Part shown: positions 1 to 8,856 of the stretch, in pieces | Layout of the letters: each line of letters begins with the position of its first letter | Position numbering within the stretch: position 1 is the stretch's first letter | Source of the DNA: Atlanticothrix silvestris CENA357 | GTDB taxonomy: Bacteria; Cyanobacteriota; Cyanobacteriia; Cyanobacteriales; Nostocaceae | Assembly: GCF_016056295.1 (NCBI RefSeq) | Contig: NZ_JAECZB010000007.1 | Span: 80,718-127,517 of the forward strand | DNA length: 46,800 nucleotides | Direction: 5' to 3' | Notes under the pieces: generated by a model | Database searches by the model: none | The model's input: the letters and a program-made list of their open reading frames with translations, nothing else | What the model was told of the DNA's origin: nothing | Position numbers and translations under genes: made by a program

Positions 1-62
1 AGTAGTCAGTAGTCAGTAGTCAGTAGTCAGTAGTCAGTAGTCAGTAGTCAGTAGTCAGTAGT
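1..62. repeat. Heptamer tandem repeat (AGTAGTC)n
   Basis: Almost nine uninterrupted copies of the 7-mer AGTAGTC run from the window edge to about position 62, so the array may continue outside. This is the short tandemly repeated (STRR) type common between genes of heterocystous cyanobacteria. It is a probable slippage hot spot and has no coding content. Confidence 0.95.
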
Positions 63-80
63 GCAAAATCTTATACTATC

Positions 81-101
81 GACTATGGGCTATGGGCTAT
101 G
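81..101. repeat. Second heptamer array
   Basis: Three 7-mers, GACTATG, GGCTATG and GGCTATG, lie just downstream of the first array. The phase length is again seven bases but the unit differs. It sits at the 3' side of the holin-fold gene on the minus strand. Confidence 0.8.
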
Positions 102-112
102 GACTTTTATGT

Positions 113-478
113 CTATACACCTAATAGTCTGTAAATCAAGCTGTTGATGATAGTGAGTGCAAAAGCCCCTAGCATAGCACTCCAAATGCCAAAGCGCAGG
201 CGAAAACCATCTACTAACCAAGCCGCAAGACTAAAACAAACAACGGCAATCATAAATGTGAAAATGCCGGATAGCAAGTTGAAGGTAAGTAAATTTGGTA
301 CGGCAAATACTAAGCGTAAAATCGGTCTAACTACGGTCGTTATAATACCTAGAACTGCTGCCGAGAAAAAGGCCTTCTGGGGAGTATCAACTTCTACTCC
401 CAAAGGTAACTTACTGATAATTAGTAAGCTGATAGACGTTACTATCCAAACAATTAAAAGCGTTACAATTGCACTCAT
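113..478 (-). CDS. Phage holin family 4 (YvlD-like) membrane protein
   Basis: Small integral membrane protein of about 121 residues with four hydrophobic segments, the layout of the Phage_holin_4_2/YvlD family. Typical landmarks are the loop with P-x-L-R in the segment VVRPILRLV, the short NLLTFNLLSG stretch and a C-terminal hydrophobic hairpin ending NSLIYRLLG. Members are common chromosomal genes in cyanobacteria and are not evidence of a prophage; their role is unknown. An upstream TTG at 487 would add three residues, but the ATG at 478 (MSAIVTLL) is the better start. It stands alone, convergent with nothing obvious. Confidence 0.8.
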   Translation of the reverse strand: MSAIVTLLIVWIVTSISLLIISKLPLGVEVDTPQKAFFSAAVLGIITTVVRPILRLVFAVPNLLTFNLLSGIFTFMIAVVCFSLAAWLVDGFRLRFGIWSAMLGAFALTIINSLIYRLLGV

Positions 479-612
479 TAGCCACAATCCCTGAAACGTG
501 AATTGGCGATTGGCATTTGAAGCTCAACCAATTATTTGTAAATTAGCAGGTATTTTTCTCTATTCAGAATTTATTTCGTATATCTTTAGGTTTAGAAAGA
601 AGCTTGAAGGAT

Positions 613-657
613 GTAGGGAGATAAGGGAGATCAGAAAATTAATTTGTCTCCCCCTAC
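613..657 (-). terminator. Possible terminator of exbB-exbD
   Basis: GTAGGGAGA (613-621) can pair with TCTCCCCCTAC (647-657), leaving two extra C bulged. It lies just 3' of the exbD stop on the minus strand, followed on that strand by an A/T-rich spacer. There is no clean U-run, so this is only a candidate. Confidence 0.3.
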
Positions 658-682
658 TTCCCTGATTTTCCTATCTCCTATT

Positions 683-1327
683 CTAAGGAGTAGGATTAGT
701 GTTTTCGGGTGCTACAGGTGTTTGAGGCACTGGTATACTAGGAATGCCAGGAGTGGCAGGACTAATACCTTGCTCACTAGGAGGTAAAGGAATTTCGCCT
801 TGTGGATTTATCCCCGGAACCGGTGCAGTATTAGGTGCAGGCGCGACTCCAGGATTAATCGGGAAATAAGGATCTGTAAGCGGGTTAGGTAAAGATGTGG
901 GTAATTGAGACGGCCCAGGTATAATTCCCAAGGATACGCGATCGCCTCCTACTTGTCGCAATATATCCAACGTTTCAATGACATCGTTGTAAGTGGCTGT
1001 GCGTGATGCATTTAAAATCACGACACCATTAGGATTTTCTTGAAGATATTGCTTTAACCTCTGTGCCAACTCTTCTCGTTTTACAGGCTGTTTTTCTATG
1101 TAAGTATTGCCGACAGCATCAATAGTCACAATTTGACTACTACTCTGTGAAGTTATGCCAGCGGCTGTACTGGTACTAGCTTTAGGTAAATCAACATTAA
1201 TTGCCTGTTGGCGAGTAAATTGCAAAGCAGCCAACAGAAAAAACGTCAGAATACAAAAAACGACATCAATTAAAGGGATGATTTGAATTTGGGCTTCTTC
1301 AATTGGACTATGTAAATTAACTTTCAT
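683..1327 (-). CDS. exbD: ExbD/TolR-family biopolymer transport protein
   Basis: Protein of 214 residues with the ExbD/TolR plan: a short cytoplasmic N-terminus, one membrane helix at about residues 17-38 (the segment IIPLIDVVFCILTFFLLAA with the conserved Asp that couples to the proton flux), then a periplasmic domain to about residue 145. The helix motif PLIDVVF is diagnostic. The last 70 residues are Pro/Asn/Gly-rich and low in complexity, an extension typical of cyanobacterial ExbD proteins that probably spans periplasm or peptidoglycan. ExbD works with ExbB to use the proton motive force to energise TonB-type or Tol-type partners. It follows exbB by 21 bp on the same strand, so the two are one operon. 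No tonB or receptor gene is in the window. Confidence 0.9.
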   Translation of the reverse strand: MKVNLHSPIEEAQIQIIPLIDVVFCILTFFLLAALQFTRQQAINVDLPKASTSTAAGITSQSSSQIVTIDAVGNTYIEKQPVKREELAQRLKQYLQENPNGVVILNASRTATYNDVIETLDILRQVGGDRVSLGIIPGPSQLPTSLPNPLTDPYFPINPGVAPAPNTAPVPGINPQGEIPLPPSEQGISPATPGIPSIPVPQTPVAPENTNPTP

Positions 1328-1348
1328 CGTCTTACTCTTACGCTTGGG

Positions 1349-2098
1349 TCAGGAGTCTAATGAATCAGGAGCATTTGGGGGTGCAGGTGGCTCAGGAAAC
1401 TGATTCCTGCCTCGCTTACGGGGCGGATTAAAGCTGTCGCGTGAAGCTTCTTGGACGATTATTGAGGTACTGCTCAAATTAGGCGGGGACTGGTGATAGA
1501 GCAATTCCATTTCATTTCCTGCCTTGCGGAAAACTTTGACTTGGTTGACTACAAAACTTTGAAATAGGCGGTAAAATACCAAACTGATGATGGCAACTAT
1601 TAGCCCCGCTGCCGTACTAATTAAGGATTCACCAATACCAGTAGTTACCCCAGCTGTAGATTCAGTTCCCAAATCGCCAATCCGAATTGAACGCAAAGAC
1701 TGGATCAAACCCAGAACTGTACCCAACAATCCTAAGAGTGGCGCAAGTGCAATCACCGCTTCTAAAAGTTTTTCGCCCCGCCGCATCCCAGCCAGTTCAT
1801 CCTCTGCTGTGGACTCTAACGCCAGTCGAAAAGTTTCCGCATTACTTTTTGGCAAGCGTAACGGAGCAAAGAGAAATCGCCCAACGGGCTGATCTGTTGC
1901 CTGTCTAGCAATTTCCGCAGCTACTTCCCAATTATCATGGGCAGCATCCAGAACACGATTAACTATTTCCTTTTCCTGAGTCAAAATTCGCAACCAGAAC
2001 CACAAACGCTCAAAGATTACGCTTATAGACAAAATTGATAGTACGAGCAGAGGCCACATCGCTGGCCCGCCCTTTTGAAAAAGATCTAAAATATCCAC
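1349..2098 (-). CDS. exbB: ExbB/TolQ/MotA-family proton channel protein
   Basis: Protein of 249 residues. A first membrane helix lies at about residues 13-35 ([20 protein letters not shown]), a cytoplasmic loop of about 80 residues follows, and the paired helices of the MotA_ExbB domain lie at about 110-140 and 150-180. The segments [20 protein letters not shown] and [17 protein letters not shown] contain the conserved GLLGTV and the Thr/Ala-rich second helix of the family. Together with ExbD it forms the inner-membrane proton channel that drives energy transfer to the outer membrane. It starts at GTG (2098) and is first gene of the exbB-exbD operon. The C-terminal 45 residues are polar and Pro-rich. 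Confidence 0.92.
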   Translation of the reverse strand: MDILDLFQKGGPAMWPLLVLSILSISVIFERLWFWLRILTQEKEIVNRVLDAAHDNWEVAAEIARQATDQPVGRFLFAPLRLPKSNAETFRLALESTAEDELAGMRRGEKLLEAVIALAPLLGLLGTVLGLIQSLRSIRIGDLGTESTAGVTTGIGESLISTAAGLIVAIISLVFYRLFQSFVVNQVKVFRKAGNEMELLYHQSPPNLSSTSIIVQEASRDSFNPPRKRGRNQFPEPPAPPNAPDSLDS

Positions 2099-2226
2099 TG
2101 TTTAAGTTTCCTCCCTCCATATCCTAAAACAAATGCGCTAAAGCATTTTAATTCTAGAGATTAATGCAAAATGAGGGACTTCCAAAAAATAAATTTGCTG
2201 ATAAATTCAAAAGCCAATGTGGATTA

Positions 2227-4464
2227 TTAGACAGCTACACAAATTTGCTGGCGGATTGGGACTTGAATTATAAACTCACTTCCTTTACCCAGTTTAGAAA
2301 TACATTCCAATTTACCAGCATGTTTTTCGGTGATGATTTGATAGCTGATTGCCATACCCATACCTGTTCCCTTGCCTACAGCTTTGGTAGTAAAAAAGGG
2401 ATTGAAGATGCGGTTTATAACGTGTTCTGGCATTCCCTCTGCATTATCCGCGATCGCAATTTCCACTGACTGCGAATCACTAACTGAGGTACGGATGGTA
2501 ATTTGGCTGGGATTTGCCTCTATTTCCTGATAGGTGCGATTAGCGTTTACTTCTTCTAGAGCATCAATGGCATTCACTAAAATATTCATCAACACTTGAT
2601 TAAGTTGTCCGGGATAGCATTCTACTTGAGGCAAGTTGCCATAGTCTCGAATCAGTTGAATTGCCGGACGTTCTGGCTTGTCTTTGAGACGATATTGCAG
2701 AATCAACAATGTACTTTCAATTCCTTCATGAATATCAACAGTTTTGAATTCTGCTTCATCCATACGAGAAAAGTTGCGTAGTGATAGCACAATGTTACGA
2801 ATTCTGTCAGTACCCATCTTCATAGAAGACAGCACCTTTTGTAAATCCTCAATTAAGAACTCTAAATCGATTTCATCGGCTAGCGCTTGTACTTCTGGGT
2901 CGTTGCTGGAATGACGTTGTTGGTAGAGGTCAATCATCCGCAGCAAATCTTGAGTGTAGTCGTTCAGGTGAGTAATATTGCCGTGGATAAAGTTGACTGG
3001 GTTATTGATTTCATGTGCAACACCTGCCACCAGTTGACCCAAACTAGACATCTTTTCACTTTGAACCACTTGTGCTTGGGTACGCTGCAATTCGCTTAAG
3101 GCGGTTTTGAGTTCGGCGGTGCGTTCTTCTACCCTGTCTTCCAACTCTACCTTACTGTGTTCTAACGCCGTAAAAAATTCGCGCAATCGCTGTGCCATGT
3201 GATTAAAGGATTGGGCAAGTATATTCAGTTCTCGGATGTTTTTGAGTTCTAAAGTTTGGTCTAAATTACCAGAAGCCATTGCCTCACTTGCCCAGCTCAT
3301 TTGTAGAATCGGCTGTGTAATCCAGTGGGAGGTAAGATAACCCATGAGGGTTGCCACGCCTAATGCTCCTAGGCAAAACCAAATAGTAGTTTGAGTATTG
3401 GCGTTGATTTGTGCCATAAAAGCATCTTCCGGCACACTCACCACTACTAGCCAATCCAATCCATATTGGTCACGCCAAGGAGTGACATCGACAAAATTTG
3501 TTTCTCCTTGCCAATCCAGCTTAAGTTTTGTAGCTTCGGTAATTGACTTAAATCCATTGAATTTTTGCTGAATTTGTTTAGCAATGCCTTGAACTGCCAA
3601 GTCTGTGCTGTCGGTGGCTTTTAATCGCTGAATATCGTTATTTACTAGAGTAAAGGGTTGCTGAGGACTAGAATTGGCAATTAGCATCCCATTGCGTTCT
3701 AGAATGAAAACTTGTCCAGAACGGCTGACATCCAAACGCCGCAAAAACTCGCTCAATTTTAATAGATGAATATCTACACCGACCATCCCCAACAATCGCT
3801 TTTGTGCGTCATAGATGGGGCGACCCGCGGAAGCAACGATGTATGGATGATTGGGATAATTTATGGAGTAAATCCTTGACCATAAGGGTTTACGAGCTTT
3901 TACAGGTTCGGTGTACCAAGTTTCTTTGAAGTTGTCCCAATCACCATTCTCATTGACACGGGTGCGATCGCCCTGATTATCTGTGGCATAGTTGTACCAG
4001 TTTTTAGGTGGCTTGGAACCCCAATCATCAATCGTGATAGTTTTACCATCATAACGGGCGGCTCCTCCTCCTTCACCCGTTGTTAGTCCAAAGCCGATAT
4101 AAGTTAGGTCATAAGCCTGCATTTGTTTCCAAAAATACTTGCCTATAGTTTTGCGATCGCTTACATTCAATAGTCCCATCTCAATTGCATCAGCATTAAT
4201 CTGATTCACCTTGTGGGGAATAGATAAATAAGATTCTAAATGTTGATGCACCATACTATTGGTTCGCTGCATCAACTGGTCTGCCAAATCATTTACGGCT
4301 TTTTGCCCATTCTTAAATGACAAGTAGCCGACCAAACCCACTGCTCCAAAAATTTGTAAAACAAACGGAATAATCAGCACCATCTGTAATGGTAAAGCTT
4401 TAATTTGGTTGGAATAATGCCTTTTCATCGGTAGGTTCAATTTTGATTCTGCTAATTGCTTCAC
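2227..4464 (-). CDS. Cache-HAMP sensor histidine kinase
   Basis: Membrane sensor kinase of 745 residues. In order: a membrane helix at about 28-50, an extracytoplasmic double Cache-type sensor at about 55-350 (it contains WYTEPVKARKPLWS and VGVDIHLLKLSEFL), a second helix at about 358-378, a HAMP linker at 380-435, a short coiled coil (LEDRVEERTAELKTALSEL), a HisKA dimerisation box with phospho-acceptor His484 in VAGVAHEINNPVNF, and a HATPase_c domain with the N box (NILVNAIDA), G1 (DNAEGMPE) and G2 (GKGTGMGMAI). The Cache fold suggests sensing of a small extracellular ligand, not identifiable from sequence. No response regulator is adjacent, so it is an orphan kinase. The start is GTG at 4464; an ATG at 4428 is a possible alternative. 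Confidence 0.93.
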   Translation of the reverse strand: MKQLAESKLNLPMKRHYSNQIKALPLQMVLIIPFVLQIFGAVGLVGYLSFKNGQKAVNDLADQLMQRTNSMVHQHLESYLSIPHKVNQINADAIEMGLLNVSDRKTIGKYFWKQMQAYDLTYIGFGLTTGEGGGAARYDGKTITIDDWGSKPPKNWYNYATDNQGDRTRVNENGDWDNFKETWYTEPVKARKPLWSRIYSINYPNHPYIVASAGRPIYDAQKRLLGMVGVDIHLLKLSEFLRRLDVSRSGQVFILERNGMLIANSSPQQPFTLVNNDIQRLKATDSTDLAVQGIAKQIQQKFNGFKSITEATKLKLDWQGETNFVDVTPWRDQYGLDWLVVVSVPEDAFMAQINANTQTTIWFCLGALGVATLMGYLTSHWITQPILQMSWASEAMASGNLDQTLELKNIRELNILAQSFNHMAQRLREFFTALEHSKVELEDRVEERTAELKTALSELQRTQAQVVQSEKMSSLGQLVAGVAHEINNPVNFIHGNITHLNDYTQDLLRMIDLYQQRHSSNDPEVQALADEIDLEFLIEDLQKVLSSMKMGTDRIRNIVLSLRNFSRMDEAEFKTVDIHEGIESTLLILQYRLKDKPERPAIQLIRDYGNLPQVECYPGQLNQVLMNILVNAIDALEEVNANRTYQEIEANPSQITIRTSVSDSQSVEIAIADNAEGMPEHVINRIFNPFFTTKAVGKGTGMGMAISYQIITEKHAGKLECISKLGKGSEFIIQVPIRQQICVAV

Positions 4465-4730
4465 CTGGCCAACTACCAGTCAAATAACGGTGGATAGGCG
4501 AAAGTTTGTATTTACCCATGTAGTATTCCCACATCAAACATACAATCAACATCCATATTGACTGGTTATTTGCTGGATAGTTTATTCGTATTTGGGTAAT
4601 TACTATACTTTTGGGCAAAATTGCAGTGACAGATGATAAGTAGCATCTTCCAGACTAAATGGGGCGGTTATTCCCACCGGAAGTTTATAGGATAAGCTGT
4701 CAAAATTAAAGATAGCTGGAGGTTAAAAAC

Positions 4731-5051
4731 ATGAAATTCTCAATCCAATCGCTTTATAGTTGGTATCGCAACACGCTTCGTAATCCAAAGTACCGTTGGT
4801 GGGTAATTTTAGGAACACTAGTTTATTTGGTCAGTCCCATTGATATTGCCCCAGATTTTCTGCCTATTGTTGGGCAAATTGATGATGTTTTTCTTTTGAC
4901 ACTGCTAGTTTCTGAAGTGTCTGGGTTAGTAATTGAAGGCTGGAAAGCTCGTAAGGGTAACGTAGATACTGAAGTTTCTTATACTTCAGAAGGTTCTACT
5001 TCTACTTCTACCGCTAGCACCATTGATGTTGATGCCGTTTCTGTTAAATAG
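4731..5051 (+). CDS. DUF1232 (YkvA-like) small membrane protein
   Basis: 106 residues. The conserved DUF1232 core is at about 18-60: a basic N-terminus, then LGTLVYLVSPIDIAPDFLPIVGQIDDVFLLTLLV, with the signature SPIDI-PDF-P--G--DD. The C-terminal 35 residues are a Ser/Thr-rich polar tail. Function is unknown; members are short membrane-associated proteins. It starts at ATG with a purine-rich GGAGG about 10 bases upstream. It is a single gene, transcribed away from the kinase. Confidence 0.85.
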   Translation: MKFSIQSLYSWYRNTLRNPKYRWWVILGTLVYLVSPIDIAPDFLPIVGQIDDVFLLTLLVSEVSGLVIEGWKARKGNVDTEVSYTSEGSTSTSTASTIDVDAVSVK

Positions 5052-5330
5052 TTTTCTCCACAAAATTAAATTTAATAAAACCCTTGCCTTTGTTGTCTGC
5101 TAACAACTTTAATACTGAGGTAGGGGATATTTTTTTATATGATGTGTAAACACTAAGCAATTTACTTTTGGGTATTGCCACTCCAAAAATTGTGTTTCCT
5201 ACTTCCTGCGATTTCGGCAAAATGAAGTAAATGCTCTATAAACAGAGGTTTAAGAGTTTGTTATTTCAGATTTTGCTCTAAAATACTGCAAAACTGATAC
5301 TTTGAAACTCACGTTAATTAGGGAGCGTTT

Positions 5331-5612
5331 ATGAGCCGAATGTTTCGGCGATACCATCGCCAGATTGCGATCGTGTTATGTCTGCCTTTGTTTTTGACAG
5401 TATTAACTGGTATGAGCTTTACTATTGCTCACGAATGGTTAGACCAAAATGAGTTAGGCGCATTTATCCTCAAGCTACACACATTGGAAATTTTGCATCT
5501 AGAAGGAATTTACCCTATTTTGAATGGTTTGGGATTAGTCGGCTTGTTGATTACCGGCTTAAGTATGACAGGCTTATTTCGTCAACGTTCAAATCAAAAT
5601 AATCAAGGTTGA
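5331..5612 (+). CDS. Small PepSY-associated-type membrane protein
   Basis: 93 residues with two hydrophobic helices: about 12-32 (IAIVLCLPLFLTVLTGMSF) and about 62-84 (ILNGLGLVGLLITGLSMTG). The RRYHRQIAIVLCLPLFLTVLTG start resembles the first helix of PepSY-associated transmembrane proteins, and the second resembles their last helix, as if the periplasmic part were missing. His residues near both helices (HR, HEW, HTLEILH) could bind metal or heme; that is inference. The start is ATG at 5331 with GGGAG six bases upstream. Function is unknown. Confidence 0.65.
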   Translation: MSRMFRRYHRQIAIVLCLPLFLTVLTGMSFTIAHEWLDQNELGAFILKLHTLEILHLEGIYPILNGLGLVGLLITGLSMTGLFRQRSNQNNQG

Positions 5613-5863
5613 AACTTACAACAGATTTTGGGCTATTTTTATAGGTTTTTTATTGACATTCAACATTTCTGTTAGAGACTGATATTACTGCTACTGCCAG
5701 CGATCGCTTAGGTTTTAACTATTTACTATTTAGGGAGACTTTTAGAAATTAGTCTTGACATATTGCATTGTCAAATCTCAGTATTTTCTCATATCCCTTT
5801 TATCTGGACTTAAGCAGGAAAGCCTAGTATGATTGACAGCGTTTTCATTGCAGTGATGTTATA

Positions 5864-6922
5864 GTGACCAGTCTGAGAAGATGGTATCGCCTCACCTCTA
5901 AAATTCCTGGTCAAATTTATCTTTGGCTAGCAGTTCTAATCTTTGGAGCGTCTGGTGCAGTTACCCGTAAACTGACGGAAATCGGCGCTCAACATTTCAT
6001 GGATGGACGGAATCCAATTTCTTTGTGCAATGTTTTGTTTGTGGGAAATTTGTGCGCTTTGATGGTTCTTGTAATCATCTATGGACGACAGTGGAACAAA
6101 GCAGTTTTAAAGCAAATTTCCCGCCAAAATTGGTGCATTCTGACCCTAGTAGCTATTCTATCAGGAGCGCTGGCTCCTGGTTTAATTTTTCAAGCGCTGG
6201 CACTCAGCAACGTCAATAACGTGATTTTAGTCGGTAGATTGGAACCGCCTTTGACTTTGGCTTTATCTATTTGGTTGTTGCGGGAACGGGTGAATTTGTG
6301 GGAAATTGTCGGGGCGATCGCGGCATTCATTGGAGTGACTCTCACTATCTTTTTGCAAACGCCACAGGCAACCATGATGAATATGGGGGGTTTGCATTTA
6401 GGTTTAGGAGAGTTTTTGGCAGCATCTGGATCGGTGGCTGTAGCAGTAGCCACAGTTATTAGCAAAAAACATCTCTCTGTTATTCCTTTAGGAATCTACA
6501 CTATTTTTCGTACTGCCTTGGGAACTATGATCTTTTTCTTTCTGGCTTTAGTGCTTTATGGCAGTGATCATTTTATGGATGTATTCTCACCTTTTTTATG
6601 GCAGTGGATGTTGGTATATGGTGTCGTAATTGTCGTTTTAGGTCAATCGTTTTGGCTTAAGGGTTTGAGAGATTCCACTGTGTCTGTGGCTTCTTTAATT
6701 GGCTCTTTTACCCCAATTATAGGTATCCTAGCAGCTTATTTGATACTAAATGAAGCTCCAACACTCGCTCAATATATGGGAGGTAGTTTAATTTTTATGG
6801 GTATATTTCTTAGCCAATTAGGTACTTGGTATCAGATTCGTCGCAGAGTTGCCTTAGATCAGGTAAATTCTATGCAAGCACAGCAAGAAGTAGAAACTGA
6901 GGTGGGATTTAAGGGAATTTAA
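5864..6922 (+). CDS. EamA/DMT-family transporter
   Basis: 352 residues with ten predicted membrane helices and two EamA repeats (about 18-165 and 185-330), the layout of drug/metabolite transporters. Landmarks are GASGAVTRKLTEIG in helix 1, the LSNVNNVILVGRLEPPLTLALSIWLLRERV segment ending repeat one (ERV being the usual EamA end), and LIGSFTPIIGILAAYLILNEAP ending repeat two. It probably exports or takes up a small metabolite across the inner membrane; the substrate cannot be told. The start is GTG at 5864. About 26 polar residues form a C-terminal tail. It is not clearly in an operon with its neighbours. Confidence 0.88.
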   Translation: MTSLRRWYRLTSKIPGQIYLWLAVLIFGASGAVTRKLTEIGAQHFMDGRNPISLCNVLFVGNLCALMVLVIIYGRQWNKAVLKQISRQNWCILTLVAILSGALAPGLIFQALALSNVNNVILVGRLEPPLTLALSIWLLRERVNLWEIVGAIAAFIGVTLTIFLQTPQATMMNMGGLHLGLGEFLAASGSVAVAVATVISKKHLSVIPLGIYTIFRTALGTMIFFFLALVLYGSDHFMDVFSPFLWQWMLVYGVVIVVLGQSFWLKGLRDSTVSVASLIGSFTPIIGILAAYLILNEAPTLAQYMGGSLIFMGIFLSQLGTWYQIRRRVALDQVNSMQAQQEVETEVGFKGI

Positions 6923-7026
6923 ATATTTTGGTAGACACATTCATCCTTTAGGCTGAACTAAGTTTGGGAATGGTAATGTAGCCTGGGCTTTGAGACTGAT
7001 TGTCTTTTAGCCACTGGGTACATACA

Positions 7027-7608
7027 ATGCTAATTCGTAGTTCAATTCTGGCACTATTACTGATTTATTCTACTGGCTGCTCAACTTTTACTCAATTCTT
7101 TGATCGCGGGTCAGGTAGAGTCAAAATTTCCAGTGCTGCATTTGTCAATTCTCCAGAAACTAAACCCACTGCTAATTTTGCTGTCGATGTAGAAGATAAC
7201 AATATGGCTTTTAATCTCAATTCTTATCAATGGAAAAACCGTCTCTTACTAGTGTTTGCCCCTTCAGAAACTAGTGATTTTTACCAGCGGCAGATGCAAT
7301 TATTTGAGGAGCAAAAAGCTGGTTTTCCAGAGCGCGATTTAGTTGTGGTTGAGATGTTTACAGAAGGTGCAGGTCGTGCAGGGGAAAAAACACTTGATGA
7401 AGCAGATGTTGCTCAAATGCAAAAACAGTTCAACATTGCTCCCCAAGAGTTTAGGACAATTCTGATCGGTAAGGATGGTAAATCGAAGCGAAGTGATAGT
7501 TACCCTGTCAAGCCAGAAGTGATCTTTCAAGAAATTGATGCAATGCCAATGCGTCAACAAGAAATACGCGATCGCGAAGCGCTGCTGGGAAACGCAGATC
7601 GCAGATAG
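7027..7608 (+). CDS. DUF4174 domain lipoprotein-like protein
   Basis: About 193 residues from the ATG at 7027; a TTG at 7000 would add nine. The N-terminus MLIRSSILALLLIYSTGCS looks like a lipoprotein signal peptide with Cys17 as the lipidation site, although the -3 residue is Ser rather than the usual Leu. The rest matches DUF4174: NLNSYQWKNRLLLVFAPS, then a thioredoxin-like region with RDLVVVEMF and a strand RTILIGKDGKSK followed by the family's final helix. These proteins are thought to be secreted and thioredoxin-like in fold, with no known enzyme function; no CxxC is present. It is convergent with the AI-2E-type permease, 16 bp apart. Confidence 0.75.
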   Translation: MLIRSSILALLLIYSTGCSTFTQFFDRGSGRVKISSAAFVNSPETKPTANFAVDVEDNNMAFNLNSYQWKNRLLLVFAPSETSDFYQRQMQLFEEQKAGFPERDLVVVEMFTEGAGRAGEKTLDEADVAQMQKQFNIAPQEFRTILIGKDGKSKRSDSYPVKPEVIFQEIDAMPMRQQEIRDREALLGNADRR

Positions 7609-7624
7609 TCTTCAGTAACCGAAT

Positions 7625-8731
7625 CTAAGATGTTGATTCCTTTGTTAACATCTCTGGTTCTTCTTTACCTTTAACATTATTTTCAGAATAACCAGATGGA
7701 GAAAAATTATCTAAACCATCGGCGACATCTTTAATAAAACCAGCCATAGGTACAGCAATTACTAACCCCAACAATCCGCCGAGATAGGTTCCTACCAATA
7801 AAGCAATTAACACCCATATAGGTCTAAGTCCTGTTAAACTTCCCAAAAGACGAGGTGCGATCGCCTGGTCAATTAACTGATCAATAATCGCAGCTACAAT
7901 TAAGATTTTTAATGCTAACCAGAAATTATGTGAAGCTATTATTAAAGTTATTACAATAATACTAACTATATCACCGAAGGGAATTAAACTAAAAATCCCA
8001 ATTCCTAAACCAAATATTAAAGCAAACTGAATCTTAAAAAGTAAAAAAATCAGCGTTAATGAAAATCCCATTAGTGAAGCTAAAGTTACCTGACCAATCA
8101 AGTAATTTTGGAAGTTTTCTTGAATAGATTGGCCTATCTGTTTGGCAAAACTCCAGGGTAACTTTTTAAATATCCCTTCCCAAAGCCTAGGGCCATCTAA
8201 TAAAAGATAAAAAGTGAACACTATTGTGATTAATGCATCAGAGATACTATCAATAGCTTCTATAATAATGCTCACAAGATTATCAGCTGAATTTTGCAAT
8301 TCATCAGGTAATCGCTCTGTAATTTGATTGATTATATGGCTAAAATTAACTTTTAATCCGTGGTTAACAGCCCAATCATCAAGAATTTGAATTTTTTGAT
8401 TGCTAGAATCAATCCACTGAGGAAGTATGTTAGCCATCTCATTAAGTTGCTCTAACACAATAGGCAGTAAAATAATACCCAAAGCTACTAAAATCATTAA
8501 AGCTGAGATAAAAACTAATGCTACTGCATAGCCCCGTTTAATTCCACGGTGTTGGAGAATTTTAACAGGGTAATTTAAAATGAATGCTAGCAAAGTTGCT
8601 AACACAAAGATTGTTACTATTGGTTGAAAATAAGCAAAAAAACGAAATGCTAGCCAACCATTGAGAAAGATGAGAGGAAATAGCAGCGTCAAAATTAACC
8701 ATTTAAGTAATTGACTGAGAGATAAATTCAT
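7625..8731 (-). CDS. AI-2E family transporter (YdiK/PerM/TqsA-like)
   Basis: 368 residues with about eight membrane helices. Family landmarks: an N-terminal helix pair with FFAYFQPIVTIFVLATLLAFILNYPV, a polar middle region (about 85-160) with the IPxEL-like stretch RLPDELQNS, and the C-terminal helices with LASLMGFSLTLIFLL, GLGIGIFSLIPFGDIVS and the conserved IDQLIDQAIAPRLLG and GLRPIWVLIALLVGTYLGGLLGLVIAVPMAG. Members include the AI-2 exporter TqsA and Na+/H+ antiporters; the substrate here is unknown. ATG at 8731 is preceded by AT-rich spacer. No operon partner. Confidence 0.9.
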   Translation of the reverse strand: MNLSLSQLLKWLILTLLFPLIFLNGWLAFRFFAYFQPIVTIFVLATLLAFILNYPVKILQHRGIKRGYAVALVFISALMILVALGIILLPIVLEQLNEMANILPQWIDSSNQKIQILDDWAVNHGLKVNFSHIINQITERLPDELQNSADNLVSIIIEAIDSISDALITIVFTFYLLLDGPRLWEGIFKKLPWSFAKQIGQSIQENFQNYLIGQVTLASLMGFSLTLIFLLFKIQFALIFGLGIGIFSLIPFGDIVSIIVITLIIASHNFWLALKILIVAAIIDQLIDQAIAPRLLGSLTGLRPIWVLIALLVGTYLGGLLGLVIAVPMAGFIKDVADGLDNFSPSGYSENNVKGKEEPEMLTKESTS

Positions 8732-8856
8732 AATTAATTAAAGAAGTATTTATTAAATTAATAATCTTATTTGGTATAACAATTATCAAAAATAAGCCAA
8801 CTAATTTCAAAGACGGAAACTCAAATTAAATTTGATTTGGGAACGATGAATAAGTA

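Noticed and set aside
113-478. Prophage, from the holin-family protein
   Set aside because: The family is a widespread chromosomal one and no other phage gene is nearby.
2164-2469. 101-codon plus-strand frame
   Set aside because: It lies mostly antisense to the kinase ATPase domain; the conserved protein is on the other strand.
4400-4618. 72-codon frame at the kinase start
   Set aside because: It overlaps the kinase gene start in another frame and has no recognisable family or ribosome site.
7625-8731. Quorum-sensing role from the AI-2E name
   Set aside because: The family name is broad; no luxS or AI-2 genes are near, and members include ion antiporters.
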